Below, one piece after another: positions 6,601 through 13,154 of a stretch of 22,688 nucleotides of DNA. The DNA is from Prevotella sp. UBA2754. GTDB taxonomy: Bacteria; Bacteroidota; Bacteroidia; Bacteroidales; Bacteroidaceae. Position 1 is the first letter of the stretch. Each line of letters opens with the position of its first letter. The notes beneath the pieces were generated by a model, which was not told the DNA's origin, searched no databases, and saw only the letters and a list, made by a program, of their open reading frames with translations. The stretch covers positions 1-22,688 of the forward strand of contig DEJG01000028.1 in assembly GCA_002353295.1 (NCBI GenBank), written 5' to 3'. The position numbers and the translations under genes were made by a program.

Positions 6601-8910
6601 ATGAAGAGAAGTACTCTTATCACCGTTCTGATGGTTATAATGTGGTGGCTTGCGGTTCCAAGCGCTCACGGAAAGACACCCAGTCCAGACAGTGCCCGCA
6701 TGGAGGTGGAACGCTACAGCCGAATCAAGGACTCGCTCTATAACAAAGCTTTTGGAGAAGCACAGGCGAAGTATGATGCTGCGATGGGCAACGACCAGTT
6801 GAAGGAGGAAACCCACTCAGTGAGCCGTTCGCGTGTCTATATTATACTGATGTGTGTTGTGCTGTTAGCTATTGCCGTTGTTTGGGTGGTGCGCCAGCGC
6901 CGGCTGATAGCCCTGCAGAAGCAGCGCCTCGGTGAGGAGACCAGAACCCTTGAAGAACTGCAGTTGCATGGTGAGCGTCAGCAACAGGACGGCACTGGAG
7001 ATAACGGCGCTCATGAACTGTCGGAGCAGGACAGGCAGTTCCTCACCAAGACGATGACCGTCATTACCGAACAGATAGAGTCCAACCGTATCAATGTGGA
7101 TGAACTCGCCGCTGCATTGGCAATGAGTACCTCGCAGTTCCGTAGGCGACTTTCTGCCATTACCGGGGATACGCCGCAGGGCTACATCACGAAAATACGC
7201 ATGCAGAAGGCACGCCACCTGCTGGATACCGTCCCCGACATGACTATGCTTGACATTGCCAATAGTTGCGGCTATGAGGATCAGTCATCGTTCACCCGTG
7301 CCTTCAAGCGTTTCTTTGGTGTTACCCCGAGTGATTATCTCACCAAACTGATACTTCTCATCCTTCTCTGTACTGCCACTATAGCTGTGGGTGCAGCACC
7401 TGCCAAGCAGCCTGTCAACCGGCAGGAGGCAATGCGTCTCTATGAGGCGAGTGGGCGCTATTATGAAGAGCAGCTTTATGACAGTGCCGTCATCGTGGGC
7501 GAGCAGGCTTTGCCCATGCTTCGCCAGTTGGGAATGACTGACGAGATAGCCGATGAACTGAGCATCCTTGCCGTGTGTACCTCGCGGCAGTCTGACTACC
7601 ATAAGGCGCTGCGCTATGCCAAGGAGTGTAATGCCATGGACCGTGCCAGTGGCGACAGGGAGATGATCTCCTCGTCGCTCAACACCATCGGTGCCATCTA
7701 TGTGGATGCCAAGCAGCCTCAGGAAGGACTGAAGTACATCCTTGAAGCACTCCAACTTGCCGAAGAGATTAACCATCGTGCCCGAATTGCCATGTATTGT
7801 GGGGCTGCAGCAGAGACGGAACTCTCCATGAGCCACTTTGACGCTGCCCGGCGTTATATCGAGCGTGCCATACAGCTGGAGCGTGAGGACGGACGGCAGA
7901 TGAAACTGCGTGTGCGTCTTGCCCAGAAGGCAGCCATCCTGTTGGGGATGAAGCAACACCGGGAGGCATTGGCCATCTTCGATACCATCATCCCCTTCTT
8001 CCGTAAGGAGGGCAACCGCCAGTCGCTCGCCATATCGCTCAACAAGGTGGGGCATACGCTGCTCTCCATGAGCCGGGATCCAGGATGCGGCGATGCGGAG
8101 AAACACCGTCTGGAGCGTCGTGCCGTGCCCTATCTGCGTGAAGCCGTCAGCCTGTGTCACGAGATGGGCAATCCCTATAATGAGATGCACGCCCGCGACG
8201 GACTCTATCAGGCGCTATGGACTATCAACCCCGACAGTGCCCGACTGGAACTGGAACGCTTTGACCTGCTGAAGGATTCGCTCTACAACAACGGAGCTGC
8301 CGACCTGCTGGCTCGCTACAATGCCGAGTTTGGCAATACCCGTCTGGCGGAGGAGAACTCCGGCGTCCGCCGTTCCCGCACCATCATACTGATAGTATGC
8401 ATCGCATTGCTGGCTGCCGCCGCTGCAGTGGTGATGATACTGCGCCGCCGATCATCACTTCAGCGCCGCCGACTCAGCGAAGTATCCATGACCCTCGACG
8501 AGTTACGCCAGCGATACGAGAACCGGCGAACCAGCCGGCAGCAGGAGCTCTCTGCCCGTGACAAGGACTTCCTGACCCGCACCATGAACCTCATAGCCGA
8601 GCAGATAGAGACCAGCAGTGTCAATGTGGATGCGCTTGCCTCGCAGATGGCGATGAGTACCACCCAATTCCGTAACCGCCTGAAAGCAATCACCGGTGAG
8701 ACCCCACAGGGCTACATCACGAATATCCGCATGCAGAAGGCGCGCCAACTGCTCGATCATGTCGAGCCGCAGACCACCATCTTGGACATCGCCATGAGTT
8801 GCGGCTATGAAGACCAAGGTGCCTTCACCCGTGCCTTCAAACGGTTTTATGGTGTTACGCCTACTGACTATTTAGCCCGAAATGAGGAAAAAGGGCTCAA
8901 AACGCGTTGA
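6601..8910 (+). CDS. Fused double-AraC membrane regulator: SP-TM-AraC-TM-TPR-TM-AraC
   Basis: The protein has 769 residues in one uninterrupted frame. In order: a signal peptide (1-24); a short stub (29-78); a membrane helix (79-97); a coiled coil (98-130); an AraC-type helix-turn-helix (about 148-247, ending GYEDQSSFTRAFKRFFGVTP); a second hydrophobic segment (249-266) that looks like a former signal peptide; TPR-like helical repeats (about 272-585); a third membrane helix (594-614); a coiled coil; and a second AraC domain (about 659-758, ending GYEDQGAFTRAFKRFYGVTP). Residues 29-248 align end to end with 544-760, starting at PDSAR in both. It therefore looks like two tandem TPR-TM-AraC genes fused in frame, the first having lost almost all its TPR region. 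Topology is consistent: both AraC domains cytoplasmic, TPRs periplasmic. Targets are unknown; the exported-protein genes 100 bases downstream are candidates. Confidence 0.85.
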   Translation: MKRSTLITVLMVIMWWLAVPSAHGKTPSPDSARMEVERYSRIKDSLYNKAFGEAQAKYDAAMGNDQLKEETHSVSRSRVYIILMCVVLLAIAVVWVVRQRRLIALQKQRLGEETRTLEELQLHGERQQQDGTGDNGAHELSEQDRQFLTKTMTVITEQIESNRINVDELAAALAMSTSQFRRRLSAITGDTPQGYITKIRMQKARHLLDTVPDMTMLDIANSCGYEDQSSFTRAFKRFFGVTPSDYLTKLILLILLCTATIAVGAAPAKQPVNRQEAMRLYEASGRYYEEQLYDSAVIVGEQALPMLRQLGMTDEIADELSILAVCTSRQSDYHKALRYAKECNAMDRASGDREMISSSLNTIGAIYVDAKQPQEGLKYILEALQLAEEINHRARIAMYCGAAAETELSMSHFDAARRYIERAIQLEREDGRQMKLRVRLAQKAAILLGMKQHREALAIFDTIIPFFRKEGNRQSLAISLNKVGHTLLSMSRDPGCGDAEKHRLERRAVPYLREAVSLCHEMGNPYNEMHARDGLYQALWTINPDSARLELERFDLLKDSLYNNGAADLLARYNAEFGNTRLAEENSGVRRSRTIILIVCIALLAAAAAVVMILRRRSSLQRRRLSEVSMTLDELRQRYENRRTSRQQELSARDKDFLTRTMNLIAEQIETSSVNVDALASQMAMSTTQFRNRLKAITGETPQGYITNIRMQKARQLLDHVEPQTTILDIAMSCGYEDQGAFTRAFKRFYGVTPTDYLARNEEKGLKTR

Positions 8911-8928
8911 AATGGTGCATTTTGGAAG

Positions 8929-8956
8929 ATTCTGCACAATTTTCTGCGCATTCTGC
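8929..8956 (+). promoter_or_regulatory. Candidate activator site: TTCTGC direct repeats with 21-bp spacing
   Basis: ATTCTGC occurs at 8929-8935 and again at 8950-8956, exactly 21 bases apart, with a third TTCTGC at 8942-8947 between them. The set ends 26 bases before the -7 box at 8982, in a region with no good -33 element. A 21-base offset of direct half-sites is what AraC itself uses at araI. That this site is bound by the adjacent AraC-type protein is inference. Confidence 0.4.
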
Positions 8957-8981
8957 TGAAGATAGTGCCTTGTTTTTGTCG

Positions 8982-8989
8982 TATCTTTG
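8982..8989 (+). promoter_or_regulatory. -7 box for the microprotein/exported-protein gene run
   Basis: TATCTTTG is followed by GC. The first credible start codon (9011) is 21 bases downstream. A -33 TTG at 19-20 bases is missing, which fits a promoter needing an activator. Confidence 0.65.
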
Positions 8990-9010
8990 CATGCAAATTA
9001 CGACACGTCA

Positions 9011-9169
9011 ATGGACCAGAAGTCATCGAACACTCAACCAAACCGCAGGCATCAGGCAGCCAGCAGCTATACTGAAGATCAAGCCAGACTCCTGTTTACC
9101 ATACGCGATATGGTGAAAGCGGAGGTGAAGCGACAATTAAAAGAGATAATCAACCAACTACATAAATAA
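9011..9169 (+). CDS. Small basic protein of 52 residues
   Basis: This short gene is supported by a promoter directly upstream, a normal ATG (9011) and an ochre stop 27 bases before the next gene. A TTG at 8987 in the same frame lies inside the -7 box and cannot be the start. The N-terminal half is polar (MDQKSSNTQP...). Residues 24-52 form a predicted charged helix: EDQARLLFTIRDMVKAEV, then KRQLKEIINQLHK. There is no signal peptide, so it should be cytoplasmic, unlike all the genes after it. A degenerate copy of the codons for RLLFTIRDMVK recurs at 13051-13089, which supports the idea that this frame was once translated. The family is not recognised. Confidence 0.6.
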   Translation: MDQKSSNTQPNRRHQAASSYTEDQARLLFTIRDMVKAEVKRQLKEIINQLHK

Positions 9170-9196
9170 AAAAACATCATTTAATTACAACCGATT

Positions 9197-10294
9197 ATGA
9201 GACATTCAATCAAGACAACAATGATGGTGCTCGCCGCCATGTTCGCATTCAGTACGGCAGCTGACGCACAGTTTTCTATCAATCTTAATAAGGCACGTAA
9301 GGCGCTCGGCATTAAGACGAAGAAGGAGAAAGCGATGGATGCGCTCAAACCCACAATCCCTCAACCGGATAAGAAAGGGAAGCCTGTCATCATCAAATGG
9401 ATGAATAACAGAGTCGGCGAATGGGATCCTGCGGCGTTGAAGTTGACTTTCGACCAGACTTATCAGGAAGGCGAGTATGCAGGCCAGCACGTCACGCTCA
9501 CGCTCGACCCTGCTACAGGAAAGTGGACGAGTATTTCCGGTAAGGAGGTAGGACAGATGAGTAATGACGGAACACTGGAAACACCAAATCTGGGCACTAT
9601 CAAGTTCAATCCTAAGACAAACGAGGTTTCGAAGGATGGCGAAGTGATTGGTTATGCTACTATCAGTGAAGCCTCCTGTTATGGTACTAAGTTCGGCTCG
9701 TTCGACAGCTATGTCAGTCCACTGCTCTTAGCCTATACCACCTTTGGCGTCTTGATTTCGAATGACCAGGTTGACAAATTGAAGGCTATCAAGCAAAAGG
9801 CAGATGCCGAAGCTGCCGCCCGTGCCGCGAAAGAGCGAGAACTGGCTGCTGCCCGAGCTGCAAGCAGCAGAAGTTCCAGCAGTTCGAGTTCTAATAGCTC
9901 AAGTAGTTCTGGCAGTTCTAATAGCTCCAGCAGCTCTAGCAGCAAGCAGTCGATTGAGTTGTATCGCAGTGGCAGTCGGTTTGGCGAAATCCGCCCAAAC
10001 GGTGATATTTACATTAGCGGCTCGCGTGCTGGAGAAGCACGCTCTAATGGTGATATCTATGTCAATGGCAGCAACAGGGGAGAAGTCCGCTCGAACGGTG
10101 ATGTCTATAAGAGTGGCAGGCGTGTCGGTGAGATTCGGTCGAATGGTGAAATTTATTTGGATGGCAGGCGTGTCGGTGAGGTCCGTTCCAATGGTGATGT
10201 CTATTTGGACGGCAGGTGTGTCGGCAATGCACGCAACATGACATCGTCCGACGTCAAGACGGTTGCCGCCATCTATTTCTTCAATTTCTTCTAA
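9197..10294 (+). CDS. Exported protein with Ser-rich linker and C-terminal 16-residue beta-flower-like repeats
   Basis: The protein has 365 residues. A signal peptide (1-24, cleavage after ADA) leads to a domain of about 160 residues (33-190) containing short GxVG...NDG strands and ending in a hydrophobic stretch (VSPLLLAYTTFGVLI). Residues 190-222 form an Ala/Glu-rich helix, and 223-249 are almost all Ser and Asn. From 254 to 346 run six copies of a 16-residue repeat of the type YxSGxRxGEIRSNGDI. The chain ends in aromatic AIYFFNFF. Repeats of this GxxxGxxxxNGxxY type with a terminal Phe-rich strand recall the bacteroidal proteins annotated as 5-fold beta-flower; that assignment is from memory and tentative. 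It should be periplasmic or in the outer membrane. It is the second gene of the run, 27 bases after the microprotein. Confidence 0.8.
   Translation: MRHSIKTTMMVLAAMFAFSTAADAQFSINLNKARKALGIKTKKEKAMDALKPTIPQPDKKGKPVIIKWMNNRVGEWDPAALKLTFDQTYQEGEYAGQHVTLTLDPATGKWTSISGKEVGQMSNDGTLETPNLGTIKFNPKTNEVSKDGEVIGYATISEASCYGTKFGSFDSYVSPLLLAYTTFGVLISNDQVDKLKAIKQKADAEAAARAAKERELAAARAASSRSSSSSSSNSSSSSGSSNSSSSSSSKQSIELYRSGSRFGEIRPNGDIYISGSRAGEARSNGDIYVNGSNRGEVRSNGDVYKSGRRVGEIRSNGEIYLDGRRVGEVRSNGDVYLDGRCVGNARNMTSSDVKTVAAIYFFNFF
9956..10234 (+). repeat. 48-bp in-frame tandem repeats
   Basis: Six consecutive 48-base units encode the 16-residue repeats of the exported protein. The middle units are the most alike (variants of GTCCGTTCCAATGGTGAT), while the first and last have diverged. 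This fits expansion by unequal crossing-over or slippage. Confidence 0.8.
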
Positions 10295-10326
10295 ACATTT
10301 TATAACCATTAAATAATAAAACACGT

Positions 10327-10845
10327 ATGAAAAAATCAATTATAACCATGATGCTGGCACTGATGGCGATGCTGTCAATGCAGGCACAGACCATTACTGG
10401 AAAGTGGATAACCCACATTGTAGATGAAGAAGCGGAGGAGATGGTGAGCTATATCCTCGTGTTCGAAGGAAATCTGATGCGACAGGCGATGTTTGCCATG
10501 ACATCTATGGAAGGAGTAGGCGATGTTTCGATAGCTGTTACTGTTCCGGCACAGGATTATACACCAGGTTCGAAGGTGCTCAACTTCCGCTTTGACCCCA
10601 CTCAGGCTGAAATGCAATTGCAAGGCGTGGACTTTATCGATGAGATAAAGAATGTTATCAAGGAAAACCCAGCAAAAGAAGAGCAGCTGAAGCAAATTGT
10701 TTTCGATGCCCTGAACAAAAATAAACAGCAGATGGCGCAGGAAGGACTGCTGAGTGGCAATTATACTGTTGTATCGGCAACGGACACCAAACTGGTCCTG
10801 AAAGACCCAGAAGGTGAGTCGATGACGTTTATTCGTCCAGAATAA
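10327..10845 (+). CDS. Small exported protein, lipocalin-like
   Basis: The protein has 172 residues, with a signal peptide (MKKSIITMMLALMAMLSMQAQ, cleavage after residue 20). The mature part opens with TITGKWITHI, a G-x-W motif near the N-terminus as in lipocalin-like beta-barrel proteins of Bacteroidetes. It ends in strands separated by turns (NYTVVSATDTKLVLKDPEG). Residues 100-135 are helical and Lys/Glu-rich (FIDEIKNVIKENPAKEE...). The mature chain has no Cys, no catalytic motif and no transmembrane segment. The overall reading is a secreted or periplasmic small barrel that may bind a small ligand, but this rests on pattern only. It lies 32 bases after the preceding gene and 28 before the next, consistent with one operon. 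Confidence 0.7.
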   Translation: MKKSIITMMLALMAMLSMQAQTITGKWITHIVDEEAEEMVSYILVFEGNLMRQAMFAMTSMEGVGDVSIAVTVPAQDYTPGSKVLNFRFDPTQAEMQLQGVDFIDEIKNVIKENPAKEEQLKQIVFDALNKNKQQMAQEGLLSGNYTVVSATDTKLVLKDPEGESMTFIRPE

Positions 10846-10873
10846 TAAAAGGCATATAAAAACGATACTGAGG

Positions 10874-11545
10874 ATGAAAAAGACCTTTTTATTAGCAATG
10901 ATTTTTGTGTGCTGTATGCTGACAGTGTCGGCACAGGACGGTATCAAAGTGGGATTCCAGGGAGCTGCTCCCGACATCATGGATTTCGCATGGTCGTGGA
11001 CTTCAATCTGGGATGATCAAGAAAATACTCCGGACGAGTCAGCGGCAGCACTGCGGCGGTCGTTGGAATGTTATCGCAAGGGCGAGGCTCAGCCCGATGG
11101 CTTCACGATTACCGTCGACAAGAAGGCGGGCTATATCCTAGTGCAGTCGAAGCACGACGGATTCACGAACAAGTGGGAGATGTGCTACTGGAACATGGCA
11201 GATAAGAAACATAAGTTGTTTGCGCTGTGTGTAGAGTTGTCGGAAAATGGCAAGCGCATGAACCCTGGGCAATTCGACGGTCTGTTGTTCTACCGCTACG
11301 ACAATGCCACGAAGCAGATGCAGTACACTGATATGGGTATTGAGGTGAAGTACTTCAATATCTCGTATGCCCTGCCCCGTCTTGGCAAGGATATCATCGT
11401 GACGCATTGGAGTGAGAACGGTCGAGAGAAGTGGCAGACGACCTTGAAATGGAATGGTCACGGGTTCTCGACCCCCGATGAGGTAGATTATTCGTCGGGT
11501 TCTACATATAACCAAGACTTGCGCAAATTGGTAAATGGTAAATAA
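10874..11545 (+). CDS. Exported protein of unknown family, paralogue of the gene at 12372
   Basis: The protein has 223 residues, with a signal peptide ending SAQ at residue 21. The mature chain has no recognisable domain. It is a distant paralogue of the protein at 12372-13022: both have a VDKKAG/IDRKNG strand, a CYWN...HKL motif (CYWNMADKKHKLFAL here, CYWNRSNGHKLLAV there), a LPRLGK/LPRKGK segment, and a final KWNG/MWDG strand. In contrast to the weakly similar mature parts, the first 66 bases of the two genes differ at only about five positions. It lies 28 bases after the previous gene and 24 before the next, so it is probably part of the same transcript. Function is unknown; both should act in the periplasm or outside the cell. 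Confidence 0.75.
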   Translation: MKKTFLLAMIFVCCMLTVSAQDGIKVGFQGAAPDIMDFAWSWTSIWDDQENTPDESAAALRRSLECYRKGEAQPDGFTITVDKKAGYILVQSKHDGFTNKWEMCYWNMADKKHKLFALCVELSENGKRMNPGQFDGLLFYRYDNATKQMQYTDMGIEVKYFNISYALPRLGKDIIVTHWSENGREKWQTTLKWNGHGFSTPDEVDYSSGSTYNQDLRKLVNGK

Positions 11546-11569
11546 TAATCAAGCATAATAAAAATATCG

Positions 11570-12295
11570 ATGATGAAAAAGATCTATACAATGATAGCCA
11601 TGATGGCTATGACATTAACGGTTAGTGCTCAAAGTGAAGAAGTGAAGACACCTTGGGACGACAGCCCTGTGGTTGAGATTGTTGTTACTGACGGCAAGTT
11701 CACACTGACAACCAGAAAACAGGACCAACTTACCATTGACATTCCCAAGCAGGTTCGCACAAAGAAAGGTGACTATGTATTGGCAAAGGACGGTAAGCGA
11801 TTGGTGTATGCCATTGTAACTGATGCCAGGAACCCTTTGAAGCCGGAAGTAGTTCTACTCAATACTGAGTATGAGGATAATGAGAACGGCACACCCAAGG
11901 TAGAAAAACAACAGTTGGAGCCTGGTACGTTCATCGTGGTGAAGAGTGTTCCAGGGGTTTGGGCGCCAGGTGTCCGTATCGCTGTCAAAGGAAGGCGTTG
12001 GCAAATGGGTAAGTTTGTTGCAGAACAGGATGGCAAGGTGCTGATGCTCATGAATGGCAGTATTCCTCAGGTCGGAATATACCCCAAGGCTGACATTAAG
12101 TTGCTGCCGTTGAAGGAGATGCTGAAGCCGGGTGAAGAGGTGACGATGAATCGTGCTAATATGGCATCTTTGTGTATGGATGGATGGAAAGTGAAGAAGG
12201 TGAATGCTGCCATCGGCCGTGTTTGGATAGCCTTCGGACCCAGTGAGACTATTAAAATAATGAGTATTCCAGATGTCTCGAAACTTTTAAAATAA
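11570..12295 (+). CDS. Exported protein of unknown family
   Basis: The protein has 241 residues. Two adjacent ATG codons (11570 and 11573) are both possible starts. The signal peptide is MMKKIYTMIAMMAMTLTVSAQ, cleaved after about residue 20. The mature chain is beta-rich with many Lys residues: a KFTLTTRKQDQLTIDIPKQV strand region, then KKGDYVLAKDGKRLVYAIV, a Pro/Gly-containing stretch (PGTFIVVKSVPGVWAPGVRI), and a C-terminal segment ending IPDVSKLLK. No Cys pair, metal site or catalytic motif stands out and the family is not recognised. It sits between the two paralogous exported proteins (24 bases after the first, 76 before the second), which suggests a shared role or shared regulation. Confidence 0.7.
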   Translation: MMKKIYTMIAMMAMTLTVSAQSEEVKTPWDDSPVVEIVVTDGKFTLTTRKQDQLTIDIPKQVRTKKGDYVLAKDGKRLVYAIVTDARNPLKPEVVLLNTEYEDNENGTPKVEKQQLEPGTFIVVKSVPGVWAPGVRIAVKGRRWQMGKFVAEQDGKVLMLMNGSIPQVGIYPKADIKLLPLKEMLKPGEEVTMNRANMASLCMDGWKVKKVNAAIGRVWIAFGPSETIKIMSIPDVSKLLK

Positions 12296-12371
12296 AACAA
12301 GAGCACAGCGCTCTACAAGGCGTTTGTGTGGATTTCCATCAAGATTGCCAAGGAAACAACTCCTTAACAAT

Positions 12372-13022
12372 ATGAAAAAGACCTTTTTATTAGCAATGTT
12401 TTTTGTGTGCTGTGCGCAGATAGTGTCGGCACAGGACAGCTCGATTTCGCTCGAAGACATTGATGCGGGATGGGCAACCAAACCTATCAGTAACGTGGCT
12501 AACGGTAACTTCGACACCATGCTGGAACGTTTTGACCAGACATGGTCCACATGGACGGTGAGAGCCGTAAGGAGTGCGATGAAGAAGGGACTTGCCAAGC
12601 AGGTGCTCAACAAGGAGACAGAACTGACCGTTACCATTGATCGGAAGAACGGCTTTGTGATGGTCGGCGACTGCGGTACTGACGGAGAGTATATGTCGGC
12701 CTGCTACTGGAACCGTTCGAATGGTCATAAACTGCTGGCAGTACTTTTGGGCAAGCCCACCGATCCCTGCATAGAGATACTATGTACCTACGACTACGAC
12801 CCCTCCAAGAAGATACTGACGCCAGAGCCGGACATCCTGAAGGGCTATCGCTGGCACGACCGTAAGGCAAACAGTCAGATATTCTGCAACCTGCCCCGTA
12901 AGGGTAAGGAAGTCACCGTCGATGACTGGCATGGCAACGATGGTCCTATGCGGCATACGTTTATGTGGGATGGCATGAAGCCTGTCTATTCAAAGAGTGA
13001 GCCGCTGAAGGTGGACGATTAG
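12372..13022 (+). CDS. Exported protein of unknown family, paralogue of the gene at 10874
   Basis: The protein has 216 residues from the ATG at 12372. An upstream in-frame ATG at 12324 is rejected because it would put 16 non-signal residues ahead of an otherwise ideal signal peptide (MKKTFLLAMFFVCCAQIVSA), and the start codon of the paralogue aligns exactly with 12372. The mature part shares the CYWN...HKL, LPRKGK and MWDG motifs with the protein at 10874 but has a longer, Trp- and Thr-rich N-terminal region (FDQTWSTWTVRAVRSAM). It is probably periplasmic or secreted; function unknown. It is the last intact gene of the run. The 76-base gap before it is longer than the others and contains only a weak 5-bp hairpin (12300-12314) with no T-run. 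Confidence 0.75.
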   Translation: MKKTFLLAMFFVCCAQIVSAQDSSISLEDIDAGWATKPISNVANGNFDTMLERFDQTWSTWTVRAVRSAMKKGLAKQVLNKETELTVTIDRKNGFVMVGDCGTDGEYMSACYWNRSNGHKLLAVLLGKPTDPCIEILCTYDYDPSKKILTPEPDILKGYRWHDRKANSQIFCNLPRKGKEVTVDDWHGNDGPMRHTFMWDGMKPVYSKSEPLKVDD

Positions 13023-13038
13023 CTGGGTAGTTGGATTG

Positions 13039-13104
13039 GAGGAGCATACAAGACTTCTGCTTCTGCTTACAATACGCGATATGGTGAAATTTTGTTTTGA
13101 AATG
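13039..13104 (+). pseudogene. Decayed 3' fragment related to the 52-residue microprotein gene
   Basis: Bases 13072-13089 are identical to 9101-9118 (18 bases). In the same frame the sequence reads EEHTRLLLLLTIRDMVKF, against EDQARLLFTIRDMVKA in the microprotein, with a two-codon CTTCTG-type expansion. There is no start codon, and the reading frame diverges after the Lys. It is best read as the remnant of a second copy. Confidence 0.6.
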
Positions 13105-13127
13105 CCCATTATTTGTGAAACTTTCCG

Positions 13128-13135
13128 TAACTTTG
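13128..13135 (+). promoter_or_regulatory. -7 box for the receiver/ATP-grasp gene
   Basis: TAACTTTG is followed by CA, 19 bases before the start codon at 13155. No clear -33 element is seen at the standard spacing. Confidence 0.65.
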
Positions 13136-13154
13136 CAAGTGAAAAGGAAAGTTT

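Noticed and set aside
7285..8190. Minus-strand open frame of 301 codons inside the double-AraC gene
   Set aside because: The plus-strand TPR and AraC motifs are unmistakable; the reverse frame shows no domain and no start context.
8907..9116. Plus-strand frame of 69 codons overlapping the stop of the AraC fusion gene
   Set aside because: It crosses the promoter at 8982 and overlaps the better-supported microprotein in another frame; its sequence shows no domain.
9861..9945. Low-complexity AGC/AGT/TCC tract as a possible recombination or CRISPR-like repeat
   Set aside because: It is the in-frame Ser-rich linker of the exported protein; there are no spacers or regular repeats.
12300..12314. 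Possible terminator before the last exported-protein gene
   Set aside because: The stem has only five base pairs and no T-run follows, so it is not counted as a terminator.
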